Assembly (NCBI GenBank): GCA_036388675.1
Contig: DASVRI010000019.1
Coordinates: forward strand, 62,001 to 126,000
Direction of reading: 5' to 3'
Origin: DASVUS01 sp036388675
Lineage (GTDB): Bacteria; Armatimonadota; Abditibacteriia; Abditibacteriales; Abditibacteriaceae
DNA: 64,000 bases
This document shows positions 1-7,442 of this stretch, one piece after another (positions within the stretch are counted from its first letter, which is position 1; every line of letters begins with the position of its first letter). Position numbers and translations under genes: made by a program. The notes under the pieces were generated by a model that was not told the DNA's origin, made no database searches, and saw only the letters and a program-made list of their open reading frames with translations.

Positions 1-49
1 TGTCCCCTGCACCGCTAGATAGCCTAAGGACGGCACTGTAGCGCACACC

Positions 50-1522
50 TTAGCCGGAAACTTCTTTTTCCGGTTTCAGCAGCGGGAACAAAATGACTTC
101 GCGAATGGAAGTGTTGTTGGTCAGCAACATGGCCAGGCGGTCGATGCCGATGCCCAGACCGCCGGTTGGGGGCAGGCCAAACTGTAGCGCGCGCACGTAA
201 TCAGCATCATAGGATTGCGCTTCATCGTCGCCTTTGGCCTTTTGTGCCGCCTGTTCGCGAAAACGCGCTTCCTGATCGAGCGGATCGTTCAATTCCGAAA
301 AGGCGTTGCCAATCTCCTGTCCCGCGATGAACAGCTCGAAGCGGTAGGTCAGATGCGGTTCATCGGTTTTACGCTTGGCGAGCGGAGAAACTTCAACCGG
401 GAAGTCAGTGACAAACGTCGGCTCTATCAGAGTACTCTCCACCGAATTCTCGAAGGCTGCCACCAGATCCCTGCCGCCACGAATATCAAGCCCAATGGCT
501 TCCTGCACGAGTTCGCGCATCGTGGCACGACGCCACGGCGGCTTTAAGTCGAATGTATGTGTTATGCCATCGGCATTCGGCCCGAACGTGCATTGCGTGG
601 TTCCGTTCACCTGTTCGGCGATATGGGCGATCATCTCTTCCGTCAGGCGCATCATGTCGTGGTAATCGGCGTAGGCCTGATACAACTCCATCATGGTGAA
701 CTCGGGGTTGTGGCGCGTGTCCACGCCCTCGTTGCGAAAGTTACGGTTGATCTCATACACGCGCTCCAGGCCGCCCACGACAAGCCGTTTCAGATACAGC
801 TCGGGAGCGATGCGCAGGAAGAGGTCGATATCCAGCGCGTTGTGGTGCGTGATGAATGGCCGCGCCGCCGCACCACCGGCAATCGGCTGCATCATCGGCG
901 TTTCGACTTCGAGGAAACTGCGCGCATCGAGAAAGTTGCGCATCGAGCGCACGATGGTGCTTCGCTTGCGAAACAGTTCGCCCACTTCGGGGTTTGCAAT
1001 GAGGTCGGCGTAGCGCTGACGGTAACGTGTCTCGACAGCGGAAAGGCCGTGATACTTATCGGGAGGCGGTTGCAGGCTCGTCGCCAGCAGCGTGACTTCG
1101 GTGAGCGCAACGGAAACTTCACCCCGTTTGGTCTTGATGACGTTTCCTGTGGCACCGACAATGTCACCCAGATCCAGAGCCAGGAACTGCTCCATCTTAT
1201 CAGCGCCCAGACGGTCGAGTTGCGCCAGGATCTGAATCTTGCCCGAATCGTCCCATAAGTCGGAGAAGGCAATCTTCCCCTGCCCGCGCTTGCTCTTCAA
1301 GCGCCCGGCAATACGTACTTCCTCGCCATCCATCGTCTCAAAATTGTTGACGATCTCCTGCGCAAGATGCGTACGGTCGAAGCGGGTTTGTGCGAACGGG
1401 TCGCGCCCCGCCTGCTGCAATTCGAGCAGGCGCTGGCGGCGCAAGGCCACAATTTCGTTGTCGGGAGTACTCGGTGCGGGCTGCGGAGTGTTTTGCGGGT
1501 TATTCTCTGTCGTGTCGCTCAT
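50..1522 (-). CDS. lysS: Lysine--tRNA ligase (class II)
   Basis: Charges tRNA-Lys with lysine in the cytoplasm. A Pro/Asn-rich lead of about 25 residues precedes an OB-fold anticodon-binding domain (about 70-175) and the class II catalytic core (about 190-485). Motif 2 is visible as RIAPELYLKR followed by FRNEG near residue 265, and motif 3 as GLGIGIDRLAML near residue 460. The length of 490 residues is normal for the family, so the gene looks intact. The ATG start is followed by an unstructured N-terminus that varies between species. A GAGTACTC palindrome lies inside the gene at 1465 (coding Ser-Thr) and another at 430. Confidence 0.97.
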   Translation of the reverse strand: MSDTTENNPQNTPQPAPSTPDNEIVALRRQRLLELQQAGRDPFAQTRFDRTHLAQEIVNNFETMDGEEVRIAGRLKSKRGQGKIAFSDLWDDSGKIQILAQLDRLGADKMEQFLALDLGDIVGATGNVIKTKRGEVSVALTEVTLLATSLQPPPDKYHGLSAVETRYRQRYADLIANPEVGELFRKRSTIVRSMRNFLDARSFLEVETPMMQPIAGGAAARPFITHHNALDIDLFLRIAPELYLKRLVVGGLERVYEINRNFRNEGVDTRHNPEFTMMELYQAYADYHDMMRLTEEMIAHIAEQVNGTTQCTFGPNADGITHTFDLKPPWRRATMRELVQEAIGLDIRGGRDLVAAFENSVESTLIEPTFVTDFPVEVSPLAKRKTDEPHLTYRFELFIAGQEIGNAFSELNDPLDQEARFREQAAQKAKGDDEAQSYDADYVRALQFGLPPTGGLGIGIDRLAMLLTNNTSIREVILFPLLKPEKEVSG

Positions 1523-1548
1523 AGCGCCGACAGTTTAGCAAACCCGGC

Positions 1549-2484
1549 TTAGCGTGGCCGAAACGAACTGAGCACGGTTCCGGCAGCGCCACCGCCTCTA
1601 CCCTGCACGCCCGCAATGTAGAATTTGTTACGTGCCGCTGAAACGAGCATGCGGTTTACGCGATGAACCTGTGTGCCGGCCATGATTGCCTGCCCTGGCA
1701 TGTCAATGGTAAATCCAGTCAATCCCCCCAGACGACTCTTCCTCGTTTTCAAAGTCCCGACAACGTTGGAAACCTGATTGTTGATCATTCCTGAGTTGTT
1801 TACGGCCTGGCGCAGCATAGTGCCCAGACTGCCGATGAGTTGGCTTTGCTGAGCCAGCATAGCCGGCGCGTTCACGGATGAGGGCATTGTTTGAATGTTA
1901 AAGATGACGTACTCGCCGCGTCGGCTTAAAGGACGAATCATATCATTCTGGTCGAGCATACTCCCTTGCGGTGCTTGAATAACCGATGAAGGCAGTTTCC
2001 GGTACTCCCATCCCGAGGGAAGCAAGGCTGTGGAGCGACCATCAGATAAAGTAATGCGCAACGCTTTTCGGCCACGATTGACAATGTGATCCGATGACAC
2101 AGCGCCGACTGCCGCAGCACGATCAAAGGCGGAACCAACACCGGCATAGCCTCCACCGGGCATGTAACCGGCTTCTTCAGCGTCCTGCGCCGAAGCGAAA
2201 CCGATGACCCCTCCGGCTGGACGGCGCAGCATTTCAGGCGCCCAGGCCGGGTAGTAAAAGCGATCGAGTTCGGTCGAGACATACTTCCATGTGCCGCCCA
2301 GAATTTTATAACGGTCATCGGGCAGGTAATGACGAATCCAGCCGCGTGGCGGGTTGTGTTTCAAACGCGCTGCCTGACGCGCCGATGGTGAAGTTGAGGG
2401 GCCTGCTTCAACCGGCGAGAAAGGAGAAGCGACGCCCAACGCCACCACGAGTACTCCGGTGAACTTCACTGCACAACGTTTCAT
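1549..2484 (-). CDS. Secreted protein, paralogue of the next upstream gene
   Basis: A 311-residue exported protein of unknown function. The N-terminus is a signal peptide (basic MKRC, hydrophobic VLVVALGVA, then an Ala-x-Ala-like end near VEAG). Residues about 45-115 contain a block (GWIRHYLPDDRYK, GTWKYVS, VIGFASAQDAEEAGY) that also occurs in the protein encoded at 2565-3779, so the two are diverged paralogues. The GFxSxxDAxxAGYxP piece resembles the Ada-type metal-binding fold of secreted proteins but lacks its cysteines. I chose the second of two close ATGs because GAGG lies 9 bases before it; the first ATG (2493) directly abuts that GAGG. Function is not assigned. Confidence 0.8.
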   Translation of the reverse strand: MKRCAVKFTGVLVVALGVASPFSPVEAGPSTSPSARQAARLKHNPPRGWIRHYLPDDRYKILGGTWKYVSTELDRFYYPAWAPEMLRRPAGGVIGFASAQDAEEAGYMPGGGYAGVGSAFDRAAAVGAVSSDHIVNRGRKALRITLSDGRSTALLPSGWEYRKLPSSVIQAPQGSMLDQNDMIRPLSRRGEYVIFNIQTMPSSVNAPAMLAQQSQLIGSLGTMLRQAVNNSGMINNQVSNVVGTLKTRKSRLGGLTGFTIDMPGQAIMAGTQVHRVNRMLVSAARNKFYIAGVQGRGGGAAGTVLSSFRPR

Positions 2485-2564
2485 CGTTTTCATCCTCGAT
2501 CACTTCGGTTTAAAGTCGAACCTTCAACCCACATACTTCTGCCCTGCAAGACACATCGGAGCGC

Positions 2565-3779
2565 TTACCGTCTGAATCCGCCCGGAGGGCCACCGAAACC
2601 TGGCGGCGGACCGCCCATTCCTGGCGGCGGACCGCCAAAACCCTGCGGCGGGCCACCAAAGCCCGGTGGAGGGCCGCCCATGCCCCCGGTTGCCCCGCCG
2701 GGGCCAAAAGCGCCGGGACTGGCTGCCAGAACCGGAGCGCTGCCACCGACGGTTCGGGGAAGCGGTCCTTCTCCTAAAATCGCACCCAGAACCCGGGCTA
2801 CGGTGCGATTCAGAAGGGGCCGCGTATAACTGCGACTGTTAACGGTGCGCTGCACGCGCAGAATATAGTTGTAGCTTGCATTGAAACTCTCGGGTGCGAC
2901 CTGGCCGGAGTAGATGAACTCGACGTAACGTGCGAGCTGCGGCCCGCGCGTCATGCGAGCCAGGTTGGCCAGTTGCGTTCCCGGTTCGGGCCGTGTCACC
3001 GGGTCAGGGCGATAGCCGGCGAGCATGGCATCCTGCCAGGTGTGAAAACCGATGACGCGATTGTAACGGCGGATGCCGCGCGGGGTGCGGCTCAGCAGCC
3101 GGAGCATGGTTGAGGCCGAAGGACGATAGTAGTAGCGCACCGGATAGTAACCCGGATCGTCTTCAATCGACACATATTTCCAGATGCCGGATGTGAGCTT
3201 ATACCGATCCTGCGGCAGGTAATAGCCCAACCAGCCCACGGGTGGCTTGCGGTAACGTTGCGCCATGACCTGGCGGCGTTGCGCCGGTGTCAACCGTGCC
3301 AGGCGCCGTGCATTGGCCGCTTCAGCGCGTGCTCTGGCGCGACGGGTTCGAATCGAAACTCGTGGAGCAGAACTTCCTCCACCGCGCAGCAGTTCGTTGA
3401 TGTTCTGCTGGCCGGAACGCGTTGACCAGCGATCCGGCTGGCGCATCACGACTGGAGCCTGCATGCCGGCCTGTGGAAAGTTTGGTCCGCCGCCCGCGCC
3501 GGCAGGTGGCCCACCTTGCATTTCCTGGGCGCCGAAATCGGGCCCACCCATCATGCCTGGCGGTTGCTGCCCGGCATCACGCGCACGGCGGCCCGCTTCG
3601 GTCACAGCAACGGTGGCGCCCATGGCACCCAGACCGGCAGCCGCCGCAGTACCCGCCGAAACACCGGCCAGGCTTTCCTGTGCTTGCGCCTGCGTGCACA
3701 GCGCGCCCGTTAAAATTACACCACAGGTCACAACCGCATTCAAACTTTGGGGCAAAGTCCGGCAGAAATTTCTTTGCAT
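2565..3779 (-). CDS. Secreted protein with Gly/Pro-rich tail
   Basis: An exported protein of about 404 residues, function unknown. A signal peptide ends near TQAQAQ. A Gly/Met/Pro-rich stretch covers about 60-120, and a block (GWLGYYLPQDRYK, GIWKYVS, VIGFHTWQDAMLAGY) at about 185-265 is shared with the downstream gene. The C-terminal 45 residues are repeats of the type GFGGPPPGMGGPP, suggesting an extended surface or matrix-binding tail. The start at the ATG is supported by GAGG seven bases upstream; an alternative TTG two codons earlier would overlap this site. It is followed by its paralogue in the same direction, so the two probably form one unit. Confidence 0.8.
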   Translation of the reverse strand: MQRNFCRTLPQSLNAVVTCGVILTGALCTQAQAQESLAGVSAGTAAAAGLGAMGATVAVTEAGRRARDAGQQPPGMMGGPDFGAQEMQGGPPAGAGGGPNFPQAGMQAPVVMRQPDRWSTRSGQQNINELLRGGGSSAPRVSIRTRRARARAEAANARRLARLTPAQRRQVMAQRYRKPPVGWLGYYLPQDRYKLTSGIWKYVSIEDDPGYYPVRYYYRPSASTMLRLLSRTPRGIRRYNRVIGFHTWQDAMLAGYRPDPVTRPEPGTQLANLARMTRGPQLARYVEFIYSGQVAPESFNASYNYILRVQRTVNSRSYTRPLLNRTVARVLGAILGEGPLPRTVGGSAPVLAASPGAFGPGGATGGMGGPPPGFGGPPQGFGGPPPGMGGPPPGFGGPPGGFRR

Positions 3780-3828
3780 GCGCAATCCTCACTGGAAGTG
3801 AAAGACATTATATCACGCGCCGGGCAGA

Positions 3829-3897
3829 AGATGCTGCTGTAGCCTCGGCTGCTGTAGCCTCGGCTGTAGAGGCTGCTGGAGCCACTGCCGCATAGAG
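3829..3897 (-). repeat. Ala-coding tandem repeat beyond the M1 peptidase stop
   Basis: A 15-base unit is repeated two to three times here. Read on the minus strand, in frame with the preceding peptidase gene, it would encode Ala/Thr/Glu-rich residues (AEATAAEATAAS) until a TAA at 3808-3810. Similar 15-base Ala-coding units occur near the start of the peptidase gene at about 5643-5695. It may be a former C-terminal tail cut off by the TAG at 3898-3900. Confidence 0.6.
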
Positions 3898-5850
3898 CTA
3901 CTCCTCACCGGGCAAAGCTCCGGGCAAATTTCCGCCCAGAATTCCACCCAGCAAGTCACCGATTCCCGCCGGCTGGCCGCCTGTAATGTCATCGTCGCCG
4001 TGCGTCCCTTCGATCCAGCGCTTATAGAGAGCCGCGACTTCGTTCGATTTGGCGGGCGCATTGCGTTGCACGACTTGCAGGAACGCCCGTGAACCCGCCA
4101 ACCTGTTCGAGTACTCAGCGGCATACTGGCGCAGAGAACGGAAGAAAACTTCGTCGCCCACCATGTTGCGCAACGCTTCGTAATAGAGCGCGCCCTTGCC
4201 ATAGACAATCGCGCCATATTGCAGATTGTTAGCGTAAGCCGCTGTTCTCAGGGCAACCGGCGCATCAGCGCCGCCCAACATGCGGCCCATCGAATAGGCA
4301 GTGCGCAGGTGGATTTCGCTCATTTTCTGTGCGGTTGGCTTGCCGTAGCGATCTTCGAAATACAGCATGGCGCAGTAGTTAGTCAGGCTTTCATCCACGA
4401 AGGGAGCGCGCTGGCTATCGCTGCCGACCTCAATCGCCCACCATTGATGCGCCACTTCATGCGCGATGGTCGCTTCGAAAATCGAATCGAGCATCTGCTT
4501 TTGTTCGCCAAGTATGCCCTGCACCATCCCACTCGCAGCACCGGCGGCCCCGGCATCTGGGGCATCAGCGGCATTGTCGTTGCCCGCTGCCCCGCCGCCA
4601 AGTTCGTCACCGAATAGCTTGTCCAGTCCGCCCAAACCCATGCTGCCGGCCAGGGCTTCGATCTGCTTGCCCATGTCGCCATACAGCGACGAAGCAATAG
4701 CCGTCATTCCCGAGTACTCCATGCCACCGGCGCCGCCACGCATCGGGCCTTCTACCACTTTAAAAACCGGATAGGGATAAGTGCCGAAACGCCTGGAGAA
4801 GATTTGCAGCGCATGTCCGGCAATGTCAATCGCTTTATCCGCTTTGGCGGCGTTCTGCGGCGTGGTATAAGCCTGCACCGTCACGTTCCTGCCGCCCACG
4901 GGAAAGTTTTTCGATTTTATGCTGAAATCTTCACTCATCAGCACGGCGAAGTCGCGCACGTTGCGAGCGCTGAAAACACGCGCCGTCTGTGTGGCCGATG
5001 ACACAGGCTGTGTGCTGGTGGTAGCGATGGACACCGTTGCGGGCACGCTGAAACGGACATCGAAGTCGCTCATCTGCGCATAAGCGACATCGCCCAGACC
5101 CTGCGGCGCCTCATCAACCCACTTGCCGTTTTGACGCACGGCCAGACTCGGATACCAGAACGAACCCAGGCTGAGAATGCCGTTGCCGTAGGTGTAAAGG
5201 CCGTAGTCGGTGTTCTTGGGTTTGGCCGGAGTTTGTGTCGGAGTGGCCCCACCTAATCCGCCGCCCAGCAAACCGCTGATGTCGGTGCCCAGCGCGCCCA
5301 TCATATCATCAAGACCGCCGCTACCCGGCGCACTGCGCGGCACGACACCATGATAATCGACTCGGAGCGTGAAACGAGTACTCATTGCTTGCGCAAGCTT
5401 GACGCGCAATACGGCGTTGTTCAGCGTGAACGGCACACTTTGACCATTCATCGAAACGCCATCGACCACGATGTTCTTGCGACGCTCGTCGTCGCCGCCC
5501 ACACCACCGGCGTTGGCGAAGATGAAAAACACGACATCGCTCAGCGCATCGCCGGCGTCCACCGGAACGGTGATGTCCGCAGTGTTTTTGAGAGTCAGAA
5601 GTTCATAATCAATCGCGGCATTGATGCGATAGAGAGGTCGAGTCGTCGCATTTGCTGCGGTCGCATTTGCTGCGGTCGCATCTGCTGCGGCTCCATTTGC
5701 AGTCGCGGCACTGATGAGAGCACGAGATGAGCCATTTGCACCGGCAACCAGCATTTGACGCGCCGTGCTCCACACTCCGCTGAGAAGGCAGATCGCCACG
5801 GTGCCGCACAACATGCCGCCAAGCAAAAGGGAGCGTCGGGAATGGGACAT
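3898..5850 (-). CDS. M1-family zinc metallopeptidase, exported
   Basis: A gluzincin aminopeptidase-like protein of about 650 residues. The zinc site is HEVAHQWW near residue 463 with the third ligand in FVDESLTNY about 19 residues later, the arrangement of M1 peptidases. The N-terminus has an RR-containing signal or anchor segment (MSHSRRSLLLGG followed by a hydrophobic stretch), then an Ala/Asn/Thr repeat region, then the beta-rich M1 N-domain. An acidic, Ala/Gly-rich insert lies before the active site. The chosen ATG has AGGAG 8 bases upstream; a longer TTG start at 5907 lacks one. Coding-like sequence continues in frame past the TAG stop. Substrate unknown; likely extracytoplasmic peptide trimming. 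Confidence 0.88.
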   Translation of the reverse strand: MSHSRRSLLLGGMLCGTVAICLLSGVWSTARQMLVAGANGSSRALISAATANGAAADATAANATAANATTRPLYRINAAIDYELLTLKNTADITVPVDAGDALSDVVFFIFANAGGVGGDDERRKNIVVDGVSMNGQSVPFTLNNAVLRVKLAQAMSTRFTLRVDYHGVVPRSAPGSGGLDDMMGALGTDISGLLGGGLGGATPTQTPAKPKNTDYGLYTYGNGILSLGSFWYPSLAVRQNGKWVDEAPQGLGDVAYAQMSDFDVRFSVPATVSIATTSTQPVSSATQTARVFSARNVRDFAVLMSEDFSIKSKNFPVGGRNVTVQAYTTPQNAAKADKAIDIAGHALQIFSRRFGTYPYPVFKVVEGPMRGGAGGMEYSGMTAIASSLYGDMGKQIEALAGSMGLGGLDKLFGDELGGGAAGNDNAADAPDAGAAGAASGMVQGILGEQKQMLDSIFEATIAHEVAHQWWAIEVGSDSQRAPFVDESLTNYCAMLYFEDRYGKPTAQKMSEIHLRTAYSMGRMLGGADAPVALRTAAYANNLQYGAIVYGKGALYYEALRNMVGDEVFFRSLRQYAAEYSNRLAGSRAFLQVVQRNAPAKSNEVAALYKRWIEGTHGDDDITGGQPAGIGDLLGGILGGNLPGALPGEE

Positions 5851-5956
5851 AAGAAAGCTCCTGCGGTGCCGGACTTGCTCCACGCTGGAGCGAAGCCGGT
5901 AAAACAAAGTTTAACACTCCGAATGAGTACTCGATTGGAGCGTTTCGGCGAGCAAT

Positions 5957-6010
5957 GGTTGCACGGCATGGATGCATGGCGTGAACGCACGGCTGGTTGC
6001 ACGGCATGGA
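5957..6010. repeat. 16-base direct repeat between divergent genes
   Basis: GGTTGCACGGCATGGA occurs exactly at 5957-5972 and again at 5995-6010, in the 218-base gap between the divergent M1 peptidase and HAD/deaminase genes. A GAGTACTC palindrome sits in the same gap at 5925. It could be a regulator site or replication slippage; no regulator can be named. Confidence 0.6.
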
Positions 6011-6068
6011 CACAGCGAATCGTTGCACCGCAGTGAATCCACCGCATACTTCTTGATTAGGATGACTC

Positions 6069-7253
6069 ATGGCGCTTGATGCTTTTATTTTTGACGTTGA
6101 CGGCACACTGCTCGACACCAACGGCTGGCACATCGAGGCGTGGCGACGCGCCTTCGAAAGTTGCGGTTACTCCATAGCGCCCGACCGCATCGAGCGCGAG
6201 ATCGGCAAAGGCAGCGACAAAGTGGTGGATGCTGTGCTGGGCGCCAGCGGCGAAAAGGAGCACGGCGAAGCACTACGCGAAGCCCACTCCGAAGCGTTTC
6301 TTCAACTCGCCGAGCAAGAGCAATTCAAGGTGTTTCCGCAAACACGCGAACTGCTGCAAGCGTTGCGCGAGCGCGGCCTCAAGACGGCGCTGGCCACATC
6401 GTCCAATGAAGTGCATCTTGATGCAGTGCAAAAAAGCGCCGGCATCGAGTTGCCGCCTTTGGTCGATCTCATCACCACCAAAGACGATGCCGCCAACAGC
6501 AAGCCCGACCCGGACCTTGTTCTGGCCGCCGTCAAGAAATTAGGGCTTTCAGCGGCGCAATGCGCCATGCTGGGCGACACGCCCTACGATGCGCAGGCTT
6601 GCAAACAGGCGGGCGTGGTTTGCATCGGAGTACTCACCGGCGGGCACACTCCCGAAACGTTGATCAGTGCCGGTGCGCGTGCCGTCTATCGCGACACCGC
6701 CGATGTGCTGCAACATCTCGACGAAGTGTTGCAAATCGCTTCGCCGTCTCAGGTTCCCCTCACGTGCGAGTTACAGGAAAAGTTGATGCGCCAAGCGCTC
6801 GCGGTGGCGCGTGAAGGAATGCAGAACGGCGAAGCGCCGATTGGTGCTGTGCTGGCGCGCGGCGACGGTGAAATCGTGGCGTGCGGCTACAACGAAATGA
6901 ACGCGAGCCAGAACAAAACGGCGCACGCCGAAATCGTGACGTTCGCACGCGCCGCGGGCAAAGTGCCGCTCGAAGCACGCGACCTTATCCTGGTGAGTAC
7001 TCTGGAACCGTGCGTGATGTGTACCGGCGCGGCCATGGAAGCGGCTGTCGATACCATCGTTTACGCGCTGCGTGCGCCGGCGGATAACGGTTCGACTCGG
7101 GTGCAACCACCACACAGCCCCGAAAGCCAGATGCCGCGCATCGTGGGAAATGTGCTGGCACAAGAAAGCCGCGCTCTGTTTGAAGAGTGGTTGCAGGCTA
7201 ATGACGACACACGGCAAGCCGGTTTCGTGAAGCAGTTGCTGGCCCTGACTTAA
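6069..7253 (+). CDS. Fusion of HAD-family phosphatase and CMP/guanine-type deaminase
   Basis: One continuous 394-residue frame joins two enzymes. Residues 1-220 are a haloacid-dehalogenase phosphatase of the beta-phosphoglucomutase/phosphoglycolate type: nucleophile motif D9-x-D11-G-T, ATSS near 115, a lysine in SKPDPD near 142 and GDTPYDA near 172. After a short linker, residues about 238-390 form a zinc deaminase of the cytidine-deaminase-like superfamily: H286-A-E288 and P-C315-V-M-C318, closest in pattern to guanine deaminase/TadA-like nucleoside deaminases. AGGA lies 6 bases before the ATG. Both active sites look intact. The pair could dephosphorylate a nucleotide and deaminate its base, or clear damaged nucleotides; this is inference. 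It is a lone plus-strand gene between minus-strand genes. Confidence 0.9.
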   Translation: MALDAFIFDVDGTLLDTNGWHIEAWRRAFESCGYSIAPDRIEREIGKGSDKVVDAVLGASGEKEHGEALREAHSEAFLQLAEQEQFKVFPQTRELLQALRERGLKTALATSSNEVHLDAVQKSAGIELPPLVDLITTKDDAANSKPDPDLVLAAVKKLGLSAAQCAMLGDTPYDAQACKQAGVVCIGVLTGGHTPETLISAGARAVYRDTADVLQHLDEVLQIASPSQVPLTCELQEKLMRQALAVAREGMQNGEAPIGAVLARGDGEIVACGYNEMNASQNKTAHAEIVTFARAAGKVPLEARDLILVSTLEPCVMCTGAAMEAAVDTIVYALRAPADNGSTRVQPPHSPESQMPRIVGNVLAQESRALFEEWLQANDDTRQAGFVKQLLALT

Positions 7254-7302
7254 TTCAGGCGACCAGCCGAGTACTCGCAACGAGTTGACTCATACGCTTA
7301 CG

Positions 7303-7430
7303 ACTTATGCAGGAGCATCGCAATGGTTCGTAGGCGCGCGCTCTTAGCACCTGGACGAGGTCGCCTTGCGCGAGGTCGCCCTGGGCGAGGCAAACTTGCC
7401 CCTACCAATCACATATTTTACGTAAGCCCT
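7303..7430. mobile_element. MITE-like repeat, copy 1
   Basis: An element of about 128 bases without coding capacity. Its reverse complement aligns along its length with the element at 42264-42415: shared blocks include the GAGCATCG/AATGGTTCGTAGG end, the GAGGTCG repeats, GGGCGAGGCAA, GCCCCTACCAATCA and the CGTAAGCCCT end. In this copy the terminal inverted repeats are more decayed. The short tandem piece CGAGGTCGCC appears twice in the middle. A GAGTACTC palindrome lies just outside at 7269. Confidence 0.75.
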
Positions 7431-7442
7431 AACACTGCGTTC

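Noticed and set aside
3340..3362. GGGTTCGAATC, like a tRNA T-arm
   Set aside because: It is inside the coding sequence of the secreted protein and no acceptor or anticodon arms surround it.
3829..3897. Short repeats, considered as a CRISPR remnant
   Set aside because: The units are 15 bases in direct tandem without spacers and read as an Ala-rich coding frame.
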